A stretch of DNA of 64,000 nucleotides, taken from NCBI GenBank assembly GCA_021850545.1, contig JAJZLU010000035.1:178557-242556 (forward strand), given 5' to 3'. Each line of letters starts with the position of its first letter. Position 1 is the stretch's first letter. The DNA is from Thermoplasmata archaeon. GTDB taxonomy: Archaea > Thermoplasmatota > Thermoplasmata > Thermoplasmatales > Thermoplasmataceae. Below the pieces are notes generated by a model. That model was not told the DNA's origin. It saw only the letters and a program-made list of their open reading frames with translations, and searched no databases. A program made the position numbers and the translations under genes. Shown in pieces: positions 1 to 9,066 of the stretch.

Positions 1-458
1 CACTTCAGTGGCATGAATTTCGAAGACCTTGTAGCTCCAACTCCGGGGCCAGAGTGTTTTACATCTTTTCTTGTGGGTGCAAACTCGCCCAGGTAGTGAC
101 CTATCATTTCTGGCCTGATTTCAAACTTGACGTATGAGTTTCCGTTGTATACTTCAACAACCTTTCCAACGAACTTGGGCATGATTATTGCATCCCTCAC
201 GTGAGTCTTCAACTCGTGAACATTTTCGGATGAGAGCTTTGTATAGACCACATTCTGCTCGTGGTTGCTTTCTCTCTTGAGTGACCTTCTTGCCCTGGCC
301 GGAAGGACTTCCAGAAGCTTGTCCATGGGAAGTGCCTGAAGCTCTTCCAGTGAAAGCCCCTTGAAGTGGAATTCCTTAGAGCGCCCCATCACTACTTTCT
401 GTGATTTTCGCGCCCTTCTCTTGATTGATTTTACTGATGCCTGTTTATTCTGTGCCAT
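1..458 (-). CDS. rps19: Ribosomal protein uS19 (S19/S15e), partial, runs off the window start
   Basis: Minus-strand reading frame entering from the window edge, ATG at 458, immediately upstream neighbour of L2 in the canonical ribosomal operon; not in the ORF track because truncated. Confidence 0.8.
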   Translation of the reverse strand, partial: MAQNKQASVKSIKRRARKSQKVVMGRSKEFHFKGLSLEELQALPMDKLLEVLPARARRSLKRESNHEQNVVYTKLSSENVHELKTHVRDAIIMPKFVGKVVEVYNGNSYVKFEIRPEMIGHYLGEFAPTRKDVKHSGPGVGATRSSKFMPLK

Positions 459-460
459 AA

Positions 461-1153
461 TTACTTCTTCCTCCTCTTAGGTGAAAGTCTTCCAACCTTC
501 CTTCCCGGGGGGGTTCCTCTTCCCACTGTGCTCGGCCTTCCAACGTGCTGGTGGTTGCCTCCTCCATGCGGGTGGTTTACTGCATTCATTGCGACTCCCC
601 TGACAGAGAATGGCCTCTTGGCCCTGCTCTGGTGGTAGTGCACATTTCTTCCTGCTTTAAGAATTGGGATATCCTTGCTTCCGGACCCTGCGACAAAGCC
701 AAGGGTGGCCCTGCAAAGCGGGTGGAACTGCTTGATCTTTCCCGATGAAAGTTTTACTGCTACACTCTCTCCATGACTGATAACCTGCGCGCTGGTTCCG
801 GCTGTTCTGCAGAACTTTCCTCCGTCTCCTGGTATGCTCTCAATGTTGTGGACATATGAACCGTCTGGCACAGAACCGAGTGAAATCGTGTTTCCCAGGG
901 CTGCATGAACCTGAGGCCCAGACTGAAGGCTCTGCCCCACAAATGCGCCGTTGAAAGCAATCTGGAGATATTTCTCCCCATTTGAGTTTGAAAGCACTAG
1001 AACTGGTGCGTTCCTGCCTGGTGCGTGTATAAGGTCAGCTACCTTGTACTCTCCTTCAGGTATTAATTTCAACTCACCAACGTGCCTGTGGCTTGGGCTT
1101 GTGTAGACAAGCCCTCCTTTTCCTCTTCTCTGTGGTATGATTAGCTTACCCAT
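461..1153 (-). CDS. rpl2: Ribosomal protein uL2
   Basis: Conserved C-terminus '[38 protein letters not shown]'. Confidence 0.97.
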   Translation of the reverse strand: MGKLIIPQRRGKGGLVYTSPSHRHVGELKLIPEGEYKVADLIHAPGRNAPVLVLSNSNGEKYLQIAFNGAFVGQSLQSGPQVHAALGNTISLGSVPDGSYVHNIESIPGDGGKFCRTAGTSAQVISHGESVAVKLSSGKIKQFHPLCRATLGFVAGSGSKDIPILKAGRNVHYHQSRAKRPFSVRGVAMNAVNHPHGGGNHQHVGRPSTVGRGTPPGRKVGRLSPKRRKK

Positions 1154-1161
1154 AATTCACC

Positions 1162-1413
1162 TCAGAATATTCCTATCCTCCCTGCAATGTCATCAGCAGA
1201 ATATTCGGAAGAGAGTTTAACAACAGCCTTCTTGCCAGCCTTTGTGATGAGCATATTCACTGAATCGACCTTCACTGAAAATCTCTCCTCAACTTCTTTC
1301 TTGATCTCTGCCTTTGTGCTCTTTTTGTGCACTATGAATGTCAGTTTGTTTTCTTTTTCCACCTGCAGCATTGTTTTTTCTGTGGCGACAGGCTTGATTA
1401 TGTAATCAACCAT
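1162..1413 (-). CDS. rpl23: Ribosomal protein uL23
   Basis: Small basic protein 'IIKPVATEKTM...NKLTFIVHKKSTKAEIKKEVEERFSVKV'; operon position. Confidence 0.95.
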   Translation of the reverse strand: MVDYIIKPVATEKTMLQVEKENKLTFIVHKKSTKAEIKKEVEERFSVKVDSVNMLITKAGKKAVVKLSSEYSADDIAGRIGIF

Positions 1414-2174
1414 TATTGCCCACTCCTCATGCTCTCGATCGCAGACTCTGTGAAAACTGTCAATCTTCCCCCGACTCCGCCTGGGGCAAGTTTCCTGATG
1501 CTAAGGCTATTTGGTGTCGCCACATCAACGCCAGGAAGTGATGAAAATGCTCTAAGGTTCTCTTTGGAAGTACCTACGATGAGAAGGCTCTTGGGCTGTT
1601 TGTATCTCCTTCCCCTCATCTTTCCTCTTCCAGCTCTGACCTTTGTGCCTTCTTTTGATCTCATGACATCGTCGAAGAGCCCTATGGTCTCAAGGAACTC
1701 TCTTGCTTCCTTTGTCTTCCTGATTTCCTCAAGCTTGTTTTCCACTATGATTGGGAGAGTTGCCCCTTCTGGAACCCTATGGCCCCTTGCCTGCACTGAT
1801 TCCAGTGAAGTGGTCATTGCGATTGCCCCGGATCTTGCGAGTTTTCTTTCCTTCTCATTAATACCCTTGTGCAATATCTTAGAGGTCCTTGGTGCGTGGG
1901 CACTCCTGCCGCCAACGAAGCTGGCCAGAAGGACCGCATTGTTTGAGCCGGAAGTTGCCCTCGGGATCCTTGCTGCACCACGGCCAGGTCCAGAGTTATG
2001 TCCAACTCTCCTTGTCCCTGCCAGTGGTGATGCCCCGTAAGGCTGCCTTAATGAAAGTGATATTGCCCTGAATGCCTTCCTTATGAGGTCTGCCCTCGGA
2101 ACTGTGGAGAAGACTTCAGGGAGTTCTATCTCTTTCTTCACTTTTCCTTCAAGATTGTAAACGTTAGATTTCAA
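1413..2174 (-). CDS. rpl4: Ribosomal protein uL4 (archaeal L4e type)
   Basis: 'RQPYGASPLAGTRRVGHNSGPGRGAARIPR' L4 signature; operon position. Confidence 0.95.
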   Translation of the reverse strand: MKSNVYNLEGKVKKEIELPEVFSTVPRADLIRKAFRAISLSLRQPYGASPLAGTRRVGHNSGPGRGAARIPRATSGSNNAVLLASFVGGRSAHAPRTSKILHKGINEKERKLARSGAIAMTTSLESVQARGHRVPEGATLPIIVENKLEEIRKTKEAREFLETIGLFDDVMRSKEGTKVRAGRGKMRGRRYKQPKSLLIVGTSKENLRAFSSLPGVDVATPNSLSIRKLAPGGVGGRLTVFTESAIESMRSGQ

Positions 2175-2176
2175 GA

Positions 2177-3166
2177 TTAATCACCCTGTTTTGATTCCCT
2201 GGAAACATACGAAACAGTGAGGTTCTCAACAGATGGAACCTGCTGCCTTGCTGGGTCCCTGAATTTTATGAGCCTTTTAGATGCTCCTGGAATTGAGCCG
2301 TGCAACAGTACATATTCTGTCCTGACAAGGCCGTAATTTGTGAAGCCTCCCTTGACATTGATTTCGTCCTCGCCCTCATTCTTTCCATGTTTTATGATAC
2401 GGATGTTATGTGCGGTCCTTTGGTGAGTACCTATCTGTCCTGCCTGTGGAACTGTGTTCCTCACCCAATCTGGGTGCCATGGACCAAGCGTACCAATCAT
2501 CCTTCTGTGTTTCCTGTTGTGCTTTGAAAGGAGCTTTACGCCAAATCTCTTAACGTGGCCCTGGAAACCTTTGCCTTTCGTGACCCCGATGATGTCAGCA
2601 AAATTTCCTGCCTTTGAGAAATCTGAAAAATGAAGCTGCTTGCCAAGGTGTTCTTCTGCATATTTCATCTTTTCCTTGACATCGTTTCCGCTCACTCTGA
2701 TTTCAAAAATTTCTGGTGTCTTTGAAGGAACTCCAGTAATAAGCTGTGGATTTGTGTGGACGATTAACCTTACGTCTGAAACTTCGGTAACCATTGGAGG
2801 ATCCTTTCTGTTCTTGGTTGCTGTAACTCTCCTTGCAACCTCCTTGTCAAGGTTCTCGGCCCATTTCTCATAAACAATTCTTAGGCCCTCAATGGTTTCA
2901 TCATAATACCTGATTCCCGCCACGCTGAGTGGAGGAACCTCTACCACTGTGACTGCAGACATGATGTTCTGTCCTGCTGTGACGCTTTTCTGCCTGTAGT
3001 CTACCATTTCAACATGTGTCATTCCGACCTTATAGCCTGCGAAAGCCTGGATCTTTGCTGCTCCATCTCCATTAGGCCAGCTGCGGATGTCACCTTGCAT
3101 TCTCTTCGAACGTACCCGTGGGTAGTAACCCATAGACCCCCGTCTGGGGTGATGTGGCGTTGCCAT
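2177..3166 (-). CDS. rpl3: Ribosomal protein uL3
   Basis: 'GVTKGKGFQGHVKRFGVKLLSKHNRKHRRMIGTLGPWHP' L3 signature. Confidence 0.97.
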   Translation of the reverse strand: MATPHHPRRGSMGYYPRVRSKRMQGDIRSWPNGDGAAKIQAFAGYKVGMTHVEMVDYRQKSVTAGQNIMSAVTVVEVPPLSVAGIRYYDETIEGLRIVYEKWAENLDKEVARRVTATKNRKDPPMVTEVSDVRLIVHTNPQLITGVPSKTPEIFEIRVSGNDVKEKMKYAEEHLGKQLHFSDFSKAGNFADIIGVTKGKGFQGHVKRFGVKLLSKHNRKHRRMIGTLGPWHPDWVRNTVPQAGQIGTHQRTAHNIRIIKHGKNEGEDEINVKGGFTNYGLVRTEYVLLHGSIPGASKRLIKFRDPARQQVPSVENLTVSYVSRESKQGD

Positions 3167-3403
3167 TATTTATCACCTGTGACCGTTACACATTTTCAGC
3201 CTGCCAGAAGTTTGACAGCTTTGCTGGGATGCCATATTGCATTGCCCATTGTGTATGGTTTTAAGTTATTCGATAACTTATAAGCATATTTAAACCTTTA
3301 TTGGCAGCCCAGATTTCTTGCCTGTATCTTGAGTTGATTACAGCAAAAATTAAGTTATTACTGCACAATTGTAAATGATTGTTGAATGTAGATTTTAAGG
3401 GTG

Positions 3404-4579
3404 CTATTTTTTTCTTGTTTCCTTGAAATAGAAAATGCCGGCTAAAATAAGGATGAATGACGCGGTCACCTGACTGTAGATCAATATGAATCCCACGTAT
3501 GGTAAGACGAAATAAACCTGGCCAACCAAGTCACTAGAAGGCACAGGCAATGGGTCCTTTGCAGGATTATTAATCCCTTTGGTTATGAAATACTCCTGAC
3601 CTTTGCTGTGTGTGATATTGATCACTTCATGTGCAAAGAGGGTGCCGTTCTCCCAAGGGGCCCTGAATACAATGACATCCCCTGTTTTAACCTGATTTAC
3701 TCCTATGTGTGACACGAAAAGTAGAGAACCGGGTATAATCTGCGGGGACATGCTGTCGGTTGGATCAGCAATGACATAGTGTGATTCATGTGTTATCAAT
3801 GGCATGACTACAAGGAGCAATAATATGACAATTATTCCAGAGAATATTACCGCTGAGGTTCGATCTTTTTTCTTAAATACAACTCTACCTGATTTGAATG
3901 CCCTTCTTACTAGGATGGATTCCTTCATTACTCTGTCTGTTAGGTAAAGTATGACTGAAAGTGCTATGATTTCCCAGACTAGATTGAAAAGATTAGAAAC
4001 CTGAACATTTACATTTAGAATAAGGAAGGCCGAATAGATCAGTAGGAAGATCAATGCGGTAGCAAGGTTGAACTTGCTTTTCAAGTACATAAACCCTATT
4101 AAAAAGGAAAAGACGATGAGAAAAGAAATATTGAAGAGAAGAAGTTGAGGGAGTCCATTTAATTGGAGAAATAATTGTATGGGGGTTACACTTAGAGCAT
4201 AAACTATTGAAGAAATTGTAAGCGCAATCATTGGCTTACGCCAGAGAGTTTTGATCACAACCCCCTGATTCATAGAAACTACAGATATGCTAAACAGTAA
4301 TATGTACAGCAGATTTGGGAAAAAAGCTTCTGAGGTACCATATAAATGTATTTTGCCATATGCAATGGCTGGTTCTATGAGCATGAATATGAAGACCAGG
4401 CTAAAGACTAGGGAATACAAAATTGACTTATTCAACTTATAATCAGATGGTCTAGTAAAGATGATTGGGAAAAGAAGAACAAGTACAATGATGAACCTGT
4501 CAATGTGAAAGACAAACCCAACTTGCCAAACTAAAACATACGGAATCACAGTAAGCAATTTCAGGGAGGATCTTTTCAT
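3404..4579 (-). CDS. SipW/S26B-like type I signal peptidase with multi-TM N-terminal extension
   Basis: C-terminal peptidase boxes 'TDSMSPQIIPGSLLFV', 'GDVIVFRAPWENGTLFAHEVI', 'GINNPAKDP'; about 200 aa hydrophobic multi-TM N-terminus. Confidence 0.8.
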   Translation of the reverse strand: MKRSSLKLLTVIPYVLVWQVGFVFHIDRFIIVLVLLFPIIFTRPSDYKLNKSILYSLVFSLVFIFMLIEPAIAYGKIHLYGTSEAFFPNLLYILLFSISVVSMNQGVVIKTLWRKPMIALTISSIVYALSVTPIQLFLQLNGLPQLLLFNISFLIVFSFLIGFMYLKSKFNLATALIFLLIYSAFLILNVNVQVSNLFNLVWEIIALSVILYLTDRVMKESILVRRAFKSGRVVFKKKDRTSAVIFSGIIVILLLLVVMPLITHESHYVIADPTDSMSPQIIPGSLLFVSHIGVNQVKTGDVIVFRAPWENGTLFAHEVINITHSKGQEYFITKGINNPAKDPLPVPSSDLVGQVYFVLPYVGFILIYSQVTASFILILAGIFYFKETRKK

Positions 4580-5520
4580 ATCAACTCATACTTGTACTGT
4601 TCTCCTTGATGGCTGACAAAAAATACCCTATCTGGAACATAGAGAAAAACTGGAACTTCAAATATTTCTGATATTTTCAGTATGTCCTCAAGCCTCATGA
4701 GATTCTTTGCAGACTCTTCCGGTGGCGTGTTAATCTCAATAATTTGTTCACCATGATCTTTCTTTATTTTTTCAAGCGGATCGCCATGCCGTGGTTTATA
4801 CAGGACCGCTAAAACAACGCCTACCAATCCTGCCCCAGCAAGAAAAATGTAACCAAAAACAATGTCTAATCCGATAAGTGTGTGGGGCGTAACCAGTTCC
4901 TGATTATAAGATGAAACAGAAATTGGAACTGGAATGTCGTATGTAACCACCTCATAAGTGCTGTGGAGAGCCATTGAAATGGATGCAGAGAATGAGTCTA
5001 AACCCTGGGAAACAACACTTAGGTTGATGTCCAGTACTGGGACAGAACTACCATCTTGTAATTGAATGTCTATGTTGTCAGCCAGGGCCAATTCCTTGGA
5101 CAGATTAATTCTAATGGGTATTTCAAAGGCCCCTTTTGTTGAGACCTTTTCATAAGTGATGTTTGTATTGATCAATTTTTCCCATGACGGGCTACTTGAT
5201 GCAAGAGAGACTTGTGAAATAAGGGAAAAATTCTTCACGGACATGTTGCTAAGCTCAATGAAGACCTGTGCGCTTAAGTTGATAGAGCTTGTTATTCCAT
5301 TATATATGACTTGAGGGTTTTCTATGCTGGATTGGTTATAAAGTGGATTGGCCAAGAGATTATCGGTTACTGTATAACCGCCGGATATGTCATAACTGGA
5401 AGTGGGGACCTTGATATAGTACTGATGGGCTTCCAGAGAGATTACCATTCCAATTGCGGCCATAATTAGAAGTAATGCAACCAAGATGGCTTTTACCCAT
5501 AATTTATCCTTTCTATCCAA
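4576..5520 (-). CDS. DUF5305-like membrane-anchored protein, translationally coupled to the signal peptidase (ATGA overlap)
   Basis: N-terminal TM, extracytoplasmic beta-rich segment 'YYIKVPTSSYDISGGYTV...', second TM near residue 225, short cytoplasmic tail; adjacency to signal peptidase typical of DUF5305 proteins. Confidence 0.55.
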   Translation of the reverse strand: MDRKDKLWVKAILVALLLIMAAIGMVISLEAHQYYIKVPTSSYDISGGYTVTDNLLANPLYNQSSIENPQVIYNGITSSINLSAQVFIELSNMSVKNFSLISQVSLASSSPSWEKLINTNITYEKVSTKGAFEIPIRINLSKELALADNIDIQLQDGSSVPVLDINLSVVSQGLDSFSASISMALHSTYEVVTYDIPVPISVSSYNQELVTPHTLIGLDIVFGYIFLAGAGLVGVVLAVLYKPRHGDPLEKIKKDHGEQIIEINTPPEESAKNLMRLEDILKISEIFEVPVFLYVPDRVFFVSHQGEQYKYELI

Positions 5521-5749
5521 ACAGTTTCACCGCGAAATTCCCCTATGTAGCAAAGTGGCAATCATCTCCTTTGACCTTTTATGCAACTGAGTTGATCGAG
5601 ATCCCATCAGTATTGTTTTGAGCCCACACTTCCGCTGATCCTGACTTGTGTCTGTATGAAATAACCCATTGTAATATAATAAATGTTTCTGAATTAAATC
5701 CAACCTCCCAAGATCTAATTTATTGTGAAAAGCAAATGCCACTTTGAAA

Positions 5750-6358
5750 TCAATCCGTTTCATTTCCAATCCTTGCCCCACTGTCCTGAAGCTTTGAGTA
5801 TCCGATTTCAATACGCCGCGAAATAAGAATGATGTAAACTGAAATGTAGATGAAAAAAGAGGAAAATAGTAATGTCCCAATAATCATGTCTATTATGGCG
5901 GGAGATAGAATTGAAATCCCTGCATGATAGAAAAACACTGCAATTACATACTGTGAGATTGACACAGAGAAACCATATAGCAAGAGAGCCGCTCTTAGAT
6001 ATGTTGCGGATATTTTCATCCTTGATAGCTCCACAGACGGTTTATAAGCCTTGTTAATCTCTTTGTATAATCTTTCAATCTCATGACCGGCCCCCCCAAA
6101 TGAAGTGGTAAGAGACCTAAACATATGATCATCATCCCCTATAGCGCCTTCCAGGATTTTGTCAACAAGTGTCTTAGATTCACTCTTGGAAAAAAGTGCA
6201 ACCAAATCTGAGGCTATCAATAGGATAGAGATTCTTTGGATTTTATTAGCCTTGTTTTCAATCTTATTTAAGTAGGAAGCAAGTCCCTTTGTAAGGACAA
6301 AATAAATCACAATGGTTGAAGAGATAATGATTGTTGGGATAATAAGTATGAGTAGCAT
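5750..6358 (-). CDS. Multi-pass membrane protein of unknown function
   Basis: Hydrophobic N-terminus and two further hydrophobic segments; same strand as the signal peptidase locus. Confidence 0.6.
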   Translation of the reverse strand: MLLILIIPTIIISSTIVIYFVLTKGLASYLNKIENKANKIQRISILLIASDLVALFSKSESKTLVDKILEGAIGDDDHMFRSLTTSFGGAGHEIERLYKEINKAYKPSVELSRMKISATYLRAALLLYGFSVSISQYVIAVFFYHAGISILSPAIIDMIIGTLLFSSFFIYISVYIILISRRIEIGYSKLQDSGARIGNETD

Positions 6359-6395
6359 TTTCCACCTTTTTCAGAAATTAAGAAGAGAATTTCCA

Positions 6396-7127
6396 TTATT
6401 GCTCATTATGGCCCACCCTATTTATGAACCTCAGCTTTTCTATGATCTGAGACCCGTTTCCTGTGGTTTTGTATAATGTCTTGTCACTTCCATCCTTAGT
6501 AATGCTAAGGAGCTCCCTCTTAATCAGATCGTCTACGATTCTCTTTGCAGAGTTGTAATTGAGATTGCATTTTATGACCAAGTTGTTCAGTGTCGTGCCC
6601 TCTTCGGTTGATGCAGAATTCAAAACCTCGTGGATTAACTTTGTTCTGTCCCTGTATTTCTTCCGTGATTTGTCGCCTTTACTATCCTTTTTCAAAGAAA
6701 AGATCGAACTCTGGTGGAGTTCATTATTACTTTCGATTCCATCTTCCTTCAACGACTTTGACAAGAAATTGACCACTTCATGAACATTTTTTAGAATATC
6801 TATTTTCAATGTATTGGCAAGGAGTTCGACTTCTTCTGGGATTTCCCTCTCACTGAATATGACTTTCCTATCAGCCCCAACATCGTTGCACTGCGCATTG
6901 AAGTAGGTCAACAATGAGAGCCCATTGCGGATATCCCGGCTATAGAGCTTTCCGAGAGCCAGATAGCCATCATCTTCCAGGTAAAATCCAAAATCAAAAT
7001 CGTGTTCCTTCCCAGACTTTCCAAACAACTTTGGAGCCATAAGAAAAGTCCAAATTTCCTTAATAGAAAGGATTTTTCCCCATAAGTTCGCTTGTGATAC
7101 CGACGGTTCTTGATTGGTATATTCCAT
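6396..7127 (-). CDS. Winged-helix transcriptional regulator candidate
   Basis: C-terminal wHTH 'IHEVLNSASTEEGTTLNNLVIKCNLNYNSAKRIVDDLIKRELLSITKDGSDKTLYKTTGNG'. Confidence 0.6.
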   Translation of the reverse strand: MEYTNQEPSVSQANLWGKILSIKEIWTFLMAPKLFGKSGKEHDFDFGFYLEDDGYLALGKLYSRDIRNGLSLLTYFNAQCNDVGADRKVIFSEREIPEEVELLANTLKIDILKNVHEVVNFLSKSLKEDGIESNNELHQSSIFSLKKDSKGDKSRKKYRDRTKLIHEVLNSASTEEGTTLNNLVIKCNLNYNSAKRIVDDLIKRELLSITKDGSDKTLYKTTGNGSQIIEKLRFINRVGHNEQ

Positions 7128-7348
7128 GGAGTCTCCCTTGCCCTTTTTAGAAGGTTAGAAATTATGTTGAAAACTATATTAATATTTTTTGTAAAATTTA
7201 ATTTTGCTGAATCGGCATACTTTTGTGATTGTTTCATTTTTCCAATATTATCTAATGAATTTTTATGATAAGATAAAATAACCTGAAGTGAAGACACTTC
7301 TGGATTGGCTTAGCCTCAAAATCTCCAAAATAACCGTTTTCCAATAAT

Positions 7349-7386
7349 TTAGGTTTTATATATCTAGACTAAATATATATACCTAA
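7349..7386. promoter_or_regulatory. AT-rich imperfect inverted repeat (TTAGGT...ACCTAA) in divergent intergenic region
   Basis: ttaggttttatatat / aaatatatatacctaa; between the divergent wHTH gene and the fibre-subunit candidate. Confidence 0.45.
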
Positions 7387-7408
7387 CCACAATATTTCAA
7401 TTTTGCAT

Positions 7409-7429
7409 GTGCAATCAAGTGGATTGCAC
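7409..7429. promoter_or_regulatory. Perfect inverted repeat GTGCAATC-AAGTG-GATTGCAC
   Basis: 8-bp perfect arms with 5-nt spacer, read directly. Confidence 0.5.
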
Positions 7430-7662
7430 GGTTTGAATCTAACACCAACACGCCCATTGAAGTGCCAATTAGGCTATTCAAATTATTAAATTCCTACAAT
7501 AAGTGCGTTAGACCTTCGTTCTTAGAGCTAAACTAAACTGTCAATAGCATTTGTTTAATTCTTTTCATTATAGTATAAAAATTTAACTAACAAATAATTC
7601 TAACAATCTTTCTACACCACTTAACAGGCACTTATCCATGAATTTTATAAGGTGACATAAAA

Positions 7663-8361
7663 ATGAACAAGAAATTGTTTGCCATGATGATGGTCCCCGT
7701 CGTAGTAGTTATGGGAGGGACTTTCGCTTTTTCCGCTTGGAGCGGACAAGCGAATGCCTACTTTCATGAGTCGGCAGCTACCGTCAGCTATACAGAGACC
7801 CTGAGTTTTGTTGCGACAAACGCCTCGTCATACAACCCTTTGGCGCTGGGATTTAACGGAGGGCAGACCCTCAATGATGTAACTGCTGCCACGCCTGGAA
7901 AGAATTTAGTTACAGTAAACGGAATTGCAGCCTCGACGTTAAATGTATACGGAAACGTTAGTGGTATGCTCCCAGGATATTGGCTTGAGTTCCAGATAAC
8001 AGTGACAAACACAGGAACAGCCACTTTGAACACAAGTATGCTCGATTCCACCTCACCAGTGGCCAATGGTGCAGGCCAGGTCTTTAACAGCCCGGTTCCG
8101 ATAAGTGAGCTGCAGCCCCCAGTAACAAAACAATACTTAAACAGCGTAGTGAACACAGGAAACCTTGGTGGAGGCATTTCAACCAGCGGACTTGATTTCC
8201 TTGCAAATGCGACCTCATCTTCCTCAACGCCTACCTCTCTTGCAGATGGCCAGAGCATAACCTACACACTATACGCCTTCCTGCCTTCAAACGCTTCAGC
8301 ATCCGCACAAGGATCAACATTCAGCTGGGGCCTTGGAATTCCACTATCTCCGCTTGAGTAA
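7663..8361 (+). CDS. TasA/camelysin/AbpA-like secreted fibre-subunit candidate with SipW-type signal peptide
   Basis: MNKKLFAMMMVPVVVVMGGTFAFSAWSGQANAYF signal; beta-rich cysteine-free body with 'PGYWLEFQITVTNTGTATL'; co-located with SipW-like peptidase and DUF5305-like gene. Confidence 0.65.
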   Translation: MNKKLFAMMMVPVVVVMGGTFAFSAWSGQANAYFHESAATVSYTETLSFVATNASSYNPLALGFNGGQTLNDVTAATPGKNLVTVNGIAASTLNVYGNVSGMLPGYWLEFQITVTNTGTATLNTSMLDSTSPVANGAGQVFNSPVPISELQPPVTKQYLNSVVNTGNLGGGISTSGLDFLANATSSSSTPTSLADGQSITYTLYAFLPSNASASAQGSTFSWGLGIPLSPLE

Positions 8362-8716
8362 ATTTCATTAAACCACAATTATTTTTTTTAGCCATTTATT
8401 ATTTAAGTGCAAGTTATTTTCCCAATTATAACAATGGCATCTGGAAAAACTTACTTCATTTGTTAGTTAGTAAATATTCAATTCGCCGGTTAAGATGAGA
8501 ATCCTCAACTCTCGTTGAATTCAATCTTATTCAGCACACGGCAGAAGCGGTTTTAATGTCCTAAGTTCTGGGTAAGGTATGGTAAATGAATGATTTTACA
8601 AATTCTCTCTCTGTCACCCCTAACACCCTGACAAATTTTACTTAGTTCGGTTTGATAGAATTCATGGACGTTTAGAAGTAGAAAGATTTTAAAGAACTAT
8701 TGGATAACGTAAGGCT

Positions 8717-8790
8717 GGGTCCGTAGCTTAGCTAGGTAGAGCGATGGACTCTTAATCCATAGGTCGGGGGTTCGAACCCCCTCGGACCCG
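8717..8790 (+). tRNA. tRNA-Lys (anticodon CTT)
   Basis: Acceptor GGGTCCG/CGGACCC, anticodon stem ATGGA/TCCAT with loop CTCTTAA, T-arm GGGGGTTCGAACCCCC. Confidence 0.93.
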
Positions 8791-8916
8791 CTTAATCTCT
8801 GTTTTATCCTGTGAGGATTTTCAATGTTAGAATTTTGTAGGTTGGCAGGAAGGTATCCATCTTTCAGTTTTGAATGTGGGAGAAGTTAGGATAAGACCAG
8901 TTTGAAAGAAATTCTT

Positions 8917-8941
8917 GTATTACAGGTATTACGGGTAATAC
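8917..8941. repeat. Direct plus inverted repeat cluster GTATTACAG-GTATTACGG-GTAATAC
   Basis: Read directly; two direct GTATTAC copies followed by its reverse complement. Confidence 0.6.
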
Positions 8942-9066
8942 AAATAAGAGAGCAAATTTTTATGAGAACTTCTAAATATTTTGTCTAACCCCAGAAAATA
9001 ATGGAATTAACAATACGGGTACTAAGTGAATCGTTGTAAAAATGAACTCGCTTTATGCTCTTTCTA

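Noticed and set aside
1327-2040. 237-aa + strand ORF antisense to rpl4/rpl23
   Set aside because: Mirror ORF of highly conserved ribosomal genes; low-complexity Ser/Leu/Pro composition typical of antisense reading
5527-5880. 117-aa minus ORF between DUF5305-like gene and 5750-6358
   Set aside because: Overlaps the 3' end of 5750-6358 out of frame; no coherent protein features
6908-7297. 129-aa minus ORF overlapping the wHTH gene
   Set aside because: Out-of-frame overlap with a better-supported regulator ORF
7788-8258. 156-aa minus ORF antisense to the fibre-subunit candidate
   Set aside because: Opposite strand has a signal peptide and RBS-like GGTGA; antisense ORF has no recognisable features
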